Shown here: positions 14,174 through 26,964 of the stretch, piece by piece
Layout: each line of letters opens with the position of its first letter
Numbering within the stretch: position 1 is the stretch's first letter
NCBI GenBank assembly: GCA_030562195.1
Contig: JAUJPP010000003.1
Location: 41,236,602 to 41,300,601, forward strand
DNA from: Nipponacmea schrenckii
Taxonomy: Eukaryota > Mollusca > Gastropoda > Lottiidae
DNA: 64,000 bases
Reading direction: 5' to 3'
Translations under genes and position numbers: made by a program
The notes under the pieces: generated by a model
The model's database searches: none
What the model was told of the DNA's origin: nothing
The model's input: the letters and a program-made list of their open reading frames with translations, nothing else

Positions 14174-14372
14174 CATCTAAATGAATCCCTAAGATTTAAC
14201 TTAGATAAGTTGTTTGGAATAGACATATCAAACTGTGTTCGAAGTCGAGAGATTATTAAATGTCAACGACAGAATAGAGCTCAAAACAGTAACATAATGA
14301 ATTGCATTCCCCGGGAGAACGTATTTTAAAAGTGTTAAAAAAGAATTATGGTCAACTAACAAAGCTTTTAAC
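14174..14372 (+). repeat. Direct repeat, copy 2 (longer)
   Basis: This is the second copy of the segment at 13533-13704, about 640 bases downstream, separated from it mainly by the ~30-bp minisatellite. It retains the ~33-base stretch missing in copy 1. Confidence 0.8.
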
Positions 14373-14379
14373 CTACTGC

Positions 14380-16880
14380 TCTTTACAGCTTACACTTGAG
14401 GGCGGCAATAGTTGTGAATTATCAGCAACTTTCTTTATTGACTTATACAAATCAAAAGGGTGACTGCAACATTTTATACATTTCTTCCATCTTCTCTATG
14501 AACTCCCTAACTCATTAATTCGTCTCTAGCAGATCTAAGTTGGCTCAGAGAATAGTCAAGTGGCAAGAAATAATTTCAGGCTTGGAAAGTTTTAATATTA
14601 ACTGCCTATAGAAATAATTGATTTGAACTATTTAACCTTTCTACTGTATGAGAAAAAAAAAGAGTAGTGCCACTTTATAATATGCAATGGCACTTCACTA
14701 TATCATATATATGATTTTTGTTTTAGATGTTGTTGTAGTATATCAATTAAGGAGTAATTATAAAAATAAACATGCTACTTCATTCAATCATTGTCATCTC
14801 TAGTTTTATCGCCTTGTGAAGTTATACACAATTTCCTTGACGATAGATATATTCAGTCATCTGAAGGCCAATAGTAATCGGTATCCTATACCATTCCGCG
14901 ACTGAAAAAGAAAATCATCTTGTTAGTTTTTGTGTATGTGTTATAGGGTATTTTATAGCACTTATTCTTCGCACCAGGTTTTAGAATCACGAATAGGTAT
15001 CAGTGTTCCAGATATTGAAAAACTTCCTTTGAATCCCATTTTAACAGGTTTTATTCGAAATCATTTTACTTTTATAGAAGCGAATAATAGGTTTGAATTT
15101 AACAACACGAAATAATTATCAACCTTTTATATTTGAAAATGTCAATTAGTTACTAGAGCGTTTTAAATCACTTATGTTGCTGAAAGTTTTTCCATTATTG
15201 TATTGTTCAAGTTTTTATTGAAGAATGGCCTGTATACTGCTTTCTCTGTTGACTTATTCTTTCACTCTGATCTTATTAATTCAAACAAAATGAAGGTTTC
15301 TGAAAGCGGAAACCATATTTCGAGCACGGTTAAGAGGCCATTGAAAACCGCCTTCTAAAAATGAATGTAATCAAGGAATTATAAATAGGAGTTGAGAGAA
15401 GCAGTTTACAAGTGTCAAACTTCTATATTGGCCTATCAATCATTATGTACAAGCATACTGTATTAAATTCTCTCCAACACTACTCAATACCAGTGCCATT
15501 AGAATGGAAATGGAAGATGAAAACAGGAAGACGGGAATCATTTAACTTAGTGAAAATCAAACAGGAAATGACATGAACCTATTGATTTGTGTCGTGGGTA
15601 GTCATTGAAATTCATCCATTTTGTTTTTTTCTAATTCCAAATAGAATCTCTTGATTCCAGTATCATCTCTGAGTATTTCTTCATGTCTGTCAATTATTTA
15701 TCTACTCGATATTTCACTAATGTACACGCAGTTGCAAACAATTCAAACATATTTCAGCAGTTTTTATTGAATTATTCCTTTTAAATTCAATCAAAAGACT
15801 CTCATACGGTAAGTAAACATTGTATAATATGGAGCTTTCGACCAGAAGATCTATGTTTGATATAACAAATAACAACAACAAAGGACCTTCATAAGTGGCA
15901 AAATTAGGACAATTTATCAAATCAAGGTAGATCGCAAACAAATTCAAATGTACATGAAAATAATTCCATTAGCATTTTTGTTAGTTGAGGAAAGATAATA
16001 AGACAACTAACAAAAATGAAATATTTTTAATTATAAAACTCCGACAAAAAAGTTGCAAGCTTTATTATATAAAATACTTCCCAGCTTTCTAAAATTAATC
16101 TAATCATATTTCATTTCACTCGTTTAGGACTCATTTACAGATGAGTCTGTATACAGAATAAATCGCAAAATGGTTTTAGAGAGAGTGCAATACGACAAGA
16201 GGCAGAAATCTGACAGCAACGGCCATGTTTGTCATCATCTGACATGGGAATTTAGTATATCGTTAATAGAGGACTGCCAATAACCACATTCCGTGACTTT
16301 TCTCATTTAAATTACAGTTCAATTGTTATTCTGAACAACCCCAATATATTTTCGGAAGTCTTCTAAATCTAGACTTACAGTTGTATTCCTACTTCAGTGA
16401 ATGAAGAGAATTATAATCCTACAGCTGCGGATATCTAATTTCCATCTCGTCAATAGCCTATGTATCAGTTCTGCATTACATTCTGACATAAAAGCAATTT
16501 CCTGTGCTATAAGAATTATATCAAGTAGGAAATAACAAATAGCCTAATGATTATGTCACTTAGATTTATTATTTTGTGATAATTTGGCATTAATTTTTAT
16601 ATTGTCTACAAACTATAACCGACAACATAACGAAAGAAACATAATAATCTTATAATGGTTCTCACAGTCAATCTCGCTTTCAAGGACAAATAGTATTTTA
16701 CCTTGTTTACAATGTTTCTTACAGCTAGTCTCAGAATAAAAGGACAAATTGTATAACTATTTTACGTGGTCCCTGCATCAAACATTGTTTGGCAAATCCT
16801 ATCGAGATACAGTGTCGGATAAATGTGCTTAATTTCCAAACCCAGTCGCAGAGTGGTACCGAGTACCATTAAGGTACAAC
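14380..16880. other. Intergenic, no gene recognised
   Basis: No exon of a recognisable family was found. The small + ORF at 14930-15115 and the minus ORF at 15717-15947 have no domain resemblance or conserved composition and are not called. Confidence 0.4.
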
Positions 16881-16881
16881 A

Positions 16882-16887
<6 letters not shown>

Positions 16888-16916
<29 letters not shown>
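16888..16916. repeat. (AT)n microsatellite
   Basis: An uninterrupted run of TA dinucleotides of about 29 bases, with a shorter (TA) run near 16982-16995. The minus ORF that crosses both is an artefact; it encodes a Tyr/Ile run. Confidence 0.95.
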
Positions 16917-16919
<3 letters not shown>

Positions 16920-17618
16920 CTTCACAGTTGTCCCAAGAGTCATACTTGCATCGACAGACCCAACATGTTGGACTATTCAAGTATATATATATATAAATGT
17001 TTACCCATGTATACAATATTTAGAATCGGTTCTTCCGTAAATTAATATTTTCGAAACAAATATGTTGTAGGTAACAAGAGCGTGAAGATTTTCCAGAAAT
17101 AAATAAGAAACTAATTAACTAATTAATGGAAGACTTTCTCGTATGTCTAATCAATTAGCACAAAATTGAAAACTCAATACGAAACTTGGTTTTTTTTTCA
17201 TAATAAAGTAATTTTGATTCCTCTAAATTATTCAATTTTACTCAGAATCTGATCTTGAAGCTCACTGAAATTGTATTATTTTAGACTTTGGTAAAAAAGA
17301 TTGTAATTGAGCTCGAAACTGTACTGTTTTCGTTAATATTTTGATCTTTTTGTTTTCGAAATGACTTTCATTTTTGGCCCGATTCTGGTTACGCTACCGT
17401 GCAAAAACTGGAAATGCCACACAGAATCTGACACAATAATCTGACAGAACATGTTGTTGGTGAATAAGTTTAAAATGACGCAATTTCACAATTTGAAAAT
17501 TTTGACTTCGTCTCTGACGTTTTGACCACTTTTCCAAATTTTGCAATTTTATGTCCATTTGATTATTTACAGGTAGATAGAAATTTCGACATCACTTCCG
17601 GTTATGGCGTTATTCGCG

Positions 17619-18104
17619 TTAAAGGGATAATAGACGTTAGAACGGACATAAAAATTTAAGTTGACTCAAATTTGGACAATAACAGTATATATCCATCAGT
17701 GGACTTACCTGGTGTCATATTTAGACATCAAAATCCCTCTAAAATCCGATAAATCCCCAAAATAAAGTAGTTAATCATAAAACGCTTGAGCCATCCATCA
17801 AGCGATTTTCAAATCGTGAAAATATAAAGGGAAGTAACTCTAACATGTGGGTTTTCACGCGTCCTTGACCCCAACTGTTGAATTGCACAATGATGTTTTA
17901 GCGTTGATTTACCAGACGCTTTTATTCTCAAACTGAATGGAATCGTCGCTGGCTCACTTTTTTTAAAAATTCCGAATATACTTTTATTGTGGCTTTTTAA
18001 AATTTGGTAAAGTGTGGGATGCATACTTATGTAACTAATAGTCAATATTAAACACAATTATAAGCCGTAGGACAAGTGTATTCTAACGCCTATTATCCCT
18101 TTAA
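17619..18104. mobile_element. TTAA-flanked MITE, 486 bp
   Basis: The two ends are inverted: TTAAAGGGATAATAGACGTTAGAA at 17619-17642 and its near-perfect reverse complement at 18081-18104, with one mismatch over 24 bases. Both ends are bounded by TTAA, which fits a TTAA target-site duplication (piggyBac-type insertion; family assignment is inference). The interior holds a small hairpin, AAAACGCTTGA to TCAAGCG, near 17778-17810. No transposase is encoded, so it is non-autonomous. The minus ORF at 17809-18057 inside it is not called. Confidence 0.8.
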
Positions 18105-18360
18105 AACTTGAAATTTCAAAGTTGGAAATTTGCAGATATTTGATAAAAAGCATGTACGTGTTTAGATAGTTTCGAGTTTTCGGCAAATAGGCGCAAAACA
18201 ATCTACTTTTTATCGAAAAATGACTCTTTTCTTTTAAACAAATGATTTAACAAATGCTAATATAAGTTGCTTGGAAGCTGCCAGAAACAGGTGTAGTTAT
18301 TATTAATTTTAGTACAACTAATACGATATGTCCCTTTATAATATTTGATGTATACTTTTT
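18105..18360. other. Spacer between MITE and 43-bp array
   Basis: About 250 AT-rich bases with no recognisable feature. Confidence 0.4.
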
Positions 18361-18364
18361 ACAT

Positions 18365-20740
18365 GATTAGATAAAGACAGAGTATGATAACATACTGGCA
18401 AGATAAGGACATCTAGGGACAGGGTGCGATAACCCATTGGCTATATAAACAAAGGTAGTAGCAGGTTATGTTTACATACTGGCTATATAAAGAACTGCTA
18501 GTGGCAGGGTATAATAACATACTGGCTATATAAAGAACAGCTAGGGACAGGGTGCGATAACTCATTGGCTATATAAACAAAGGTAGTGGAAGGTTATGAT
18601 TACATACTGGCTATATAAAGAACTGCTAGTGGCAGGGTATAATAACATACTGGCTATATAAAGAACGGCTAGTGACTGGGTATATTAACATACTGGCTAT
18701 ATAAAGAACTGCTAGTGGCAGGGTATAATAACATACTGGCTATATAGGCTAAAGAACTGCCAGTGGCAGGGTATGATAACATACTGGCTATATAAAGAAC
18801 TGCTAGTGACTGGGTATAATAACATACTGGCTATATAAAGAACTGCTATTGGCAGGGTGTGATAATATACTGGCTATATAAAGAACTTCTAGTGGCAGGG
18901 TATAATAACATACTGGCTATATAAAGAACTGCTATTGGCAGGGTATAATAACATACTGGATATATAAAGAAATGCTAGTGACTGGGTATAATAGCATACT
19001 GGCTATATAAAACTGCTAGTGACTGGTAATAATAACATACTGGCTATATAAAGAACTGCTATTGACAGGGTATGATAACATACTGGCTATATAAAGAACT
19101 GCTATGGGCAGGGTATGACATTATACTGGCTATATAAAGAACTGCTATTGGCAGGGTATGATAATAAACTGGCTATATAAAGAACTGCTAGTGACTGGGT
19201 ATAATAATATACTGGCTGTATAAAGAACTGCTATTGGCAGGGTATAATAACATACTGGCTATATAAAGAATAGCTATGGGCAGGGTATGATAATATACTG
19301 GCTATATAAAGAACTGCTTTTGGCAGGGTATGGTAAAAACTGGCTATATAAAGAACTGCTAGTGGCTGGGTATAATAAGATACTGGCTACATAAAGAACT
19401 GCTATTGGCAGGGTATGATAGCATACTGGCTATATAAAGAACTGCTAGTGACTGGGTATAATAACATACTGGCTATATAAAGAACTGCTATTGGCAGGGT
19501 ATGATAATATACTGGCTATATAAGAACTGCTAGTGACTGTGTATAATAACATACTGGCTATATAAAGAACTGCTATTGGCAGGGTATGATAATATACTGG
19601 CACAATAAAGAACTGCTAGTGACTGGGTATAACAACATACTGGCTATATAAAGAACTGCTAGTGGCAGGGTATTATAACCATACTGGCTATATAAAGAAC
19701 TGCTATGGGCAGGGTATGATAATATACTGGCTATATAAAGAACTGCTATTGGCAGGGTATGATAATAAACTGGCTATATAAGGAACTGCTAGTGACTGGG
19801 TATAATAATATACTGGCTATAAAAAGAACTGCTATTGGCAGGGTATGATAACATACTGGCTATATAAAAAAAAACTGCTGGTGACTGGGTATAATAACAT
19901 ACTGGCTATATAAAGAACTGCTAGTGACTTGGTATAATAGATCATACTGGCTATATAAAGAACTGCTATTGGCAGGGTATAATAATACTGGCTATATAAA
20001 GAACTGCTAGTGGCAGGGTATAATAAATACTGGCTATATAAAGAACTGCTTTTGGCAGGGTATGGTAATAAACTGGCTATATAAAGAACTGCTAGTGGCT
20101 GGGTATAATAACATACTGGCTATATAAAGAACTGCTATTGGCAGGGTATGATAATATACTGGCTATATAAAGAACTGCTAGTGACTGGGTATAATAACAT
20201 ACTGGCTATATAAAGAACTGCTATTGGCAGGGTATGATAATATACTGGCCCAATAAAGAACTGCTATTGGCCGGGTATGATAATAAACTGGCTATATAAG
20301 GAACTGCTAGTGACTGGGTATAATAATATACTGGCTATAAAAAGAACTGCTATTGGCAGGGTATGATAACATACTGGCTATATAAAAAAAAAATGCTGGT
20401 GACTGGGTATAATAACATACTGGCTAGATAGAGAATAGGGTAGGATAACATACTGGCTATATAAATAACACTTAGGGACAAGGTATGATTACATACTGGC
20501 TATATAAAGACCAGCTAGGGATAGGGTATGATAACATACTGACACGATAAAGGAAAGCTTTTGACAGAGTACGATAACATACTACCTAGACAAAGAACAT
20601 ACTATAGTGATAGGGTCTGAAAACGTACTGACTAGATAAAGAACAACTTGTGACAGGACATGATAACATACTGATTAGATAAATGACATGGTAGGATAAC
20701 ATAGTTACAAGATAAAAAACGGCTTATTGAATCGTAAATT
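18365..20740. repeat. Tandem array of a 43-bp repeat, about 50 copies
   Basis: The consensus unit is about 43 bp: GGGTATAATAACATACTGG followed by CTATATAAAGAACTGCTAGTGGCA. Two main variants, AGTGACTGGGTATAATA and ATTGGCAGGGTATGATA, often alternate, giving an 86-bp dimer over parts of the array. Larger duplications are visible: a run at 19745-19905 recurs at 20263-20425 (518 bases, 12 units apart), and a TTTGGCAGGGTATGGTA variant at about 19319 recurs at about 20049. Units decay toward both edges (18365-18620 and 20430-20740), as expected from unequal exchange acting mainly in the middle. No coding potential. Confidence 0.95.
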
Positions 20741-20759
20741 AGAAAACCTAGTGACAGAA

Positions 20760-23700
20760 TATAGTATAACAAACAGCTAGATGTATATATAGATTTTATT
20801 ATTATAATTAGATTAAAAAACAAATGGTTCACAAAAATTTATAATTAAAAATAATTTATTTACCAGATTAGAAGGGGCAAGTTTTTAGTGTCCGTGGACT
20901 TGATAATGATTTATCCTTTACTTGCTATAGACATGTAAGTATATTTCAGACCTATGGTCAGCTCCTTTCAAAACTTGATGATTTACTTCATTTAGCTACT
21001 ACTATATAATGAGAAATAATCAATAAACCTTGATCGTGGTTGATAATCAACAAGAAGAATGGAAAAGAAAACATCTATTGTAAACTTTACTGACTACAAG
21101 AGGATATATACATCAATTCCGAATAAAATGTATTAATATGAAAGTTTTTTTCTAACCTGGTGAAACCCGGCTAACCCATGAGTTTGGGTGAAACGTAACC
21201 TCAAGGTTGGGCAGTAGTGTCTTCAAAATAAATGGTAACTTCTAGTCATAGGCCGAATTGTTATTTGATTGCCGATTAGGTGTAGGTACTGCCTTTTGAA
21301 TCGATGACAATCGGCGAAATAAATGCACGAGAACCGATTTCATAGTGATTTAAAAGTTGAAATTGAAGTTTTCATCTTGTGATGAAATGAAGCTTATCAT
21401 TATTTAATACTTTAGAACTTCCGAGTAAGGCTGATTGGAAGGTGGAGCGAACACAAACTTCAAAGAGGATTATTTGACGGCGGAAGGAACTTGTCATCAA
21501 TGTCAGACTTATATCAATAGAAAGATGATCGTATCAAACTAAATACCTCCTCTATGTTTCTATGACAGTTACTAGACTGTCTAATTGTTCAATTAGCAAT
21601 ATAGTTGACAATTCTGTCCTTAACATCAAACGATTCCAGATTCAATCCAATCGTGTTTGTCTGTGCTTTTACCTAATCATTTTAGTATTACACAAGCGTT
21701 GAATATGGATTCATTTGATTAAGTAGAGGTTCCACAAAACCAATGTTAGAGTGTCATTGAAGACCGATATATGCTAGAGAGTCAATACAACAATGTTTCA
21801 ACAAGTAGAAAATGCGGGGGATCGTGACGTATGTGTTGCCAGCAAAGTAATAATAGTTCCAATTTGATCTGTATTGACCTAAATATAGCTTGTAAAATCA
21901 ATCAACATTTTTCTACCTCTCAATCTAAATATATCATGTTTTAGCATTGTGATGAGTTAAATCTGATACATTTACCATGTTTCAAAGCCAATATTTCTCT
22001 TCTAATCCTAATTATAAATAACTAGCTTTCCATGCCATCTTGTTATGAGACGGATGTAACGTGCTAACGACAGACCCAGGGGAATACCTACACTAGTGAC
22101 GCCAGTCCTAGTCTATTTAATAAAAAATAATTAAAAGTATGACTAAGGCCACGGAATTAATACAACACGTCAACCTTATGACAAGAGACATTTTAGGATT
22201 TGAATATTCCTGATAAATTTGACTAGCAATAACCGATAAATTTTAGAAAAATTAATGAAATCGACAGAAAGGTGTACTTGTTCAACCATCTGATGATACA
22301 TCTGTTCTATTTTGTTTGGATCATATTGACAAAACGCCTTTGAGAATCCTTACCCAGACCATAATCTGTTAGTTTCATGACAACTTCTTGTTTAAAATAC
22401 TTCTCTTAAGATTGACTTTTCTTTTCCTCACATTCTTGTCGCTAAAAGGAAAGCCTCTTAAAAAGTTCTACACATGGATTGATAATATATAGAGATTCAT
22501 TTAACAGATATTTGAAGGATGAAGACGTGACGTAATGGTTTCTGGCCTTTTATTCTGTTGGAAGAATCAAAGATTTTTAATCACGTAGCTTGACGGTAGT
22601 TTCCTGTAAGGTTCAATTGCTCTGTTTACTAACTGGTTATTTTTCACATCTTCATCGTGTAGCCAACATATTAAACATGGTGTTCATAATGGAAACCTGT
22701 ATTTAAATACTATATAGTCAGTTGATAGAATCACTAGTACCGTCCTTCAGTAAACATTATTCAGAAGCTTAGCCTTTTTTCTTGATGCTTTCTTGATGTT
22801 ACATGTTTTGCGAAAGGAAATTAATTTGAAGAATCCAGTAATCTTCTATTATTATCGAAGATTATGAAATTCCGTTTGATTCCCAGTGAACCGGAAGCTA
22901 AATAACAATCAATAAATATCTATTTAGAGCCGTGCAGGTCTTAATCCTGCATTGTCTCTACTGAGTATTATCATGCACATTAAGAGGTCAAACCAAACAT
23001 CTTGGGTCAAAGTGTACCAAATATAAACCTCTACGACTCTATAGTCTTTAGATAAGTTGAGTAGGAAAGAATTTATAAATATGAAACAGGTTTAACAAAT
23101 GGGTCCAGAAAGAACAGATCTAGTCACGAAAGTATACCAGTGCAACCACTGAACATTGCCAGTACCTGATTATCCTATCGTGCCTATTGAAGCCAAGACA
23201 GTGCCACGATATATTCGATTGCGACCAGGTTGGGCAATGATACCACCTCGATTTCTTTATCTTTTACAGCCGATTTTCAAGCAGATTTCCTTGGGAAAAG
23301 CACGACCTTCGTAAGGTCTACAACTGTTCTATGACCAATCAGACTTCGGCAAGACAAAAGCCACTGTGACGCTTAATCTCGACCGTGTCGTCAATTTTCT
23401 TTATAACAATCGCGAAAGTTTATTCTGACGACAAAAGAATTAAACTTGGTCAAAATGAATCTTTGTAAATCAATGGACTCATCTAATGTCAAATTTCACA
23501 ACAGAATCCCAATAATCTATTATACTTTGTAATTTCACAACACGCTTAAAAGCGTTTAATAGATATCTTATATATAGATAACATTCTTTAGTCGTGCCCT
23601 TTAAGTCCATGAAGTAGTATTCCTTTAAGCTTCGACCTTAGATATCGTGGAACCCTTCGCGACACTTCCCATACATAAACCGATTACGCCTCGACTTCCG

Positions 23701-24600
23701 CCAACTTGGTCGAGACCTTCACCCGATTTTAAGATTTTTTTATAGCATTGTCGGAAAGCTGAATGGGATCCCGGTTTAAAACAATTTTATTACAACAATT
23801 GTTTCCGATCTCAATTGATAATTTCGGCGAGTTGAAAGATAACAATTCAATTCTGTAAACTTTATGATGTATCTTAAATAAGAAATATAAAAAGTAAGAC
23901 ATCAATGAATTCATGGCAAAAAATGAAACCTTTCTGGAGGCACTTTACATAAGTGTATTTTAATTTTATTGTTGGTGACTTATTTATTGAATTTAAAAAA
24001 AACGATGTTCTTTAAGAAAATGGCGATATTTATCATAAAAACAAATTGGCATATAAATAAACCAAAATACAAGAAAGACGTTAATGATGTACGTGTGTTG
24101 GAAATTCTATTCTCAGCTGGCTGTACAACCTATACTTTGAAATGTCGCATCTTGTGATATCTCCATCATTTTTTAAAAGGGTTTTGGTCCCAAAATTGAA
24201 AAATTTAAGAAAAAAAACAGAAACTTAAATTAAAAGGGGTGAAATTGTTAATAAACACATCAATAATTCTTTAGTGTGAAAATATTTCTAAGGGGAACCC
24301 AAAAAAAAAGAAAAACTCCTTAATTAGAATTTTTAAAATATGTTAACGAAAACATCATCTAAAAACTATTCTATTTTCACTCGTGAAAAAATAAGTTAAC
24401 AAGCCCAGGGAAAATAGCCATAATTTTGGAGGTAATCAAAGTATATCTACCATTGTCCCCAAGCAATTTTTTAAAAAGCTATAGGGGCTAACAAACTCTC
24501 CCCAAATATCTATCGTGTTTGGCCCCCCGTCGAAATTTATCCAAGACTAAGAAGCCCAGGCCGTAAATTAGAAAAAAGTCTTCTGGGGGCCGACTTTACA
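20760..24600. other. Intergenic, no gene recognised
   Basis: No exons or terminal inverted repeats were recognised. The part from about 24240 to 24600 contains fragments such as AATAGCCATAA and AAGCTATAGGGGCT that may be strongly decayed copies of the 40-bp repeat that follows. Confidence 0.4.
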
Positions 24601-24619
24601 AATGAAAATATCTGGGTCT

Positions 24620-24790
24620 GTAGCCCATCTGTCTCTGTCAATAAGCACCGAGGCTGGTTTTCAAAATAGCTATCATAGGCTGGCCCCCAGCCGATCTTTC
24701 CCAAGACAGCTACCAGAGGCTGATCATCAGCCGATCTCTACCCAAATAGCTATTATAGGCTGTAGACCAGCCCATCTCTGTCCATCTCTA
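24620..24790 (+). repeat. 40-bp satellite (CCGATCTCTACCCAAATAGCTATTATAGGCTG)
   Basis: Units beginning CCGATCT or CCCATCT occur at 24691, 24731 and 24771, a period of 40, with an earlier diverged unit near 24625. Each contains AGCTAYYAKAGGCTG. A lone unit of the same sequence is at about 26919-26953. The 115-residue frame across the array is mostly repeat, so it is not called as a gene, although its last 46 codons (about 24810-24946) lie outside the repeat and are unexplained. Confidence 0.7.
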
Positions 24791-24949
24791 ATATCGACAT
24801 CAACCACAGAAGTGATTGCAGAATCCCATATACAAGCGGATTGGGGAGGATTCGGTGTGGAACCAGTGTCTCTAAACAATTTGGTCCAGGATTTCAATAA
24901 TTTCAAAGCCAATCTGAGTAAAATAACCCAGATGAAAGCTTTACGTTAG

Positions 24950-26760
24950 TTTTATGAAGAGTTCTATAGCTGCACGAGACTGTTTACTAAATTTGGTGCA
25001 AGGTTCGTAAGTCAGTCCAACATATACTGTCCGTGGGTAATATGCGATAATCGCTATTCCAATAAGTAGCCTCTAGAGTATTGTGATACTAAAAACCTAC
25101 ACATATTATTACTATGATTTATGATGTGAATTAATTATATAGTCGACATTAATACAAAATAAATATTGCTACTATCAAATTATAGAATAAAACCAGGATT
25201 GATTGCTATTTAATATTGCACTGGCCGTTAAATGATCTCGAAACTTTTGTAAAAATTTGACGGGGGGGGGGGATTTTAATTACAACTTAGTATGCTGAGA
25301 ATGTATAGTCATATAAACACTGTGAAAATTAAATTAAAATAATTTAATTAAAGTTCTCTCACATTTTTATTGGTAGTAAAAGTTGTTCTTGGGCTGTTGG
25401 TTTTAAAATCCGAATTAACCGATCGAGCTAAGCGTAAGTATGAAATTCAACAGAAAGTAAACTGTGTATTTTTAAACAAATTGTTCGTGAAGTATTGTAT
25501 ATTTATTTTGTGGTCATGTACTTGATCGCTCGAACATAGATCTGTCCATTTGTGTATGGGCTTGGACAAGACAATTTATTTTATCTATAACGTGTAGTAA
25601 TAGCCATATATATACTTTTTTTATACTCGCGTATCAAAGCCTATAGTCTTTATATGGTTGTTCATTATGTGATTTTATCGTTATAGAGCAGAAACTCTTT
25701 TAATGGTAGAGATGTCACATGACCGTTTTTAAACTAAATTTATTATCTATATCAGATCATGTAGTTAATTAATTATGGCCGAACAGATATTGATAACAGC
25801 TTTCTTCATTTGATAGGTCTACCTTCTCAAATTAACATGTATCAAAAAAGAAATAAATGATTAGTGTTGACAGGATAATTATTTATGATTCTATACTATC
25901 AATTATTCATCTTTAACGAGAATCTTATTCATCATAAAACACTTATATCCTCTGTAGTTTTCTGCATTTAATGAAATGACAAAGATGTCATATTTGTCAT
26001 CAGTAAGCCTAATAGCACTTTCGACATCAAGTGTTCGGTTCTTAAAGGGTATGCTCTATATGTTATTCTTTTGAAAAGTCTAATTTGACTTTCATGTGGG
26101 CGTTTAAAGAACAGATTCAGTGCGATATTGCTAAATATAATGTTTCACGGAAAAGAGCCCTAGAGTTTTAAACTGAAAAATGCCCTTCCAGAAGATTGTT
26201 CGCGATTGTGATTCTGTGTTCTACTGTATTGTAATACATGAAAGCATGGAAGTGAATTAAAGATAAATAGAATGCCCCCATTATATTATTTGAGAATCAA
26301 GTATGGCATGTTTGATATATTGATATTTTAAGCAGAAATTTCTGAAACTCACCTACACAAACGGATGTATGAGGCCATGTAATATGTCAAAACATGACGG
26401 GATTTTAATATTCATAATTTTTTACACGTAAAAATAGCCGAAACGTAGGATGGCATTTTTTAATACCAAAAAGAATGATATCAAATTGACAGCAAATGAA
26501 AATAACCTTACTTGTTACACAATTCCTATATATTTTGACAGTTTCATTAAATCCTTTTCCCTTCGAATTGAATTTTTTAACTGGATCTTATATTAATAAT
26601 TTTTGAAAAGTCAATGTGCTGGATGGGGTTATTTTTATTGTTTATTATGGGGGCTGCTATCAATATACATAGTTTCAGGTGAACTGCTTAATCAGTAGGT
26701 TTTCGATGGTCAATCTCTCTTGTCTCTCAAATACAAGATGAGTGAAAGTCAATCCACTCC
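24950..26760. other. Intergenic, with a poly(G) run
   Basis: No gene was recognised. An 11-base G run lies at 25262-25272. The rest is AT-rich with frequent stops in all frames. Confidence 0.4.
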
Positions 26761-26766
26761 AACTTC

Positions 26767-26964
26767 CTGACTCTATTCCCAGCCTCAAAAACATTCAAAT
26801 GTCCAAATAAATCGAGGTTTGGTGGATTCGAGGTATGTAAATACATTTAAAACAAACGCACCCGCGGAGTTGCGGAAAATCCCAAGTTTTAGGTGCCTTG
26901 TTTTTCTGACTCTCCTCCAGCCATGTCTGTCCCAATCGCTATCAGAGGCTGGGAATAGAGTCAG
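26767..26964. repeat. Perfect 20-bp inverted repeat around a satellite monomer
   Basis: CTGACTCTATTCCCAGCCTC at 26767-26786 is the exact reverse complement of 26945-26964. The ~160-base interior includes a single copy of the 40-bp satellite unit that is tandem at 24.6 kb. This could be a small fold-back element; no target-site duplication was identified. Confidence 0.6.

Noticed and set aside
16762..17016. 84-codon minus-strand ORF
   Set aside because: Two TA dinucleotide runs supply its Tyr/Ile stretches and it has no domain or splice support.
18365..20740. CRISPR-like array (regular repeats about 43 bp)
   Set aside because: The units are directly contiguous with no unique spacers, and the context is a eukaryotic intron-bearing genome; it is a minisatellite.
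24602..24949. 115-codon ORF as a real gene
   Set aside because: Its first two thirds are translated 40-bp satellite; only the tail is kept as an open question in the findings.
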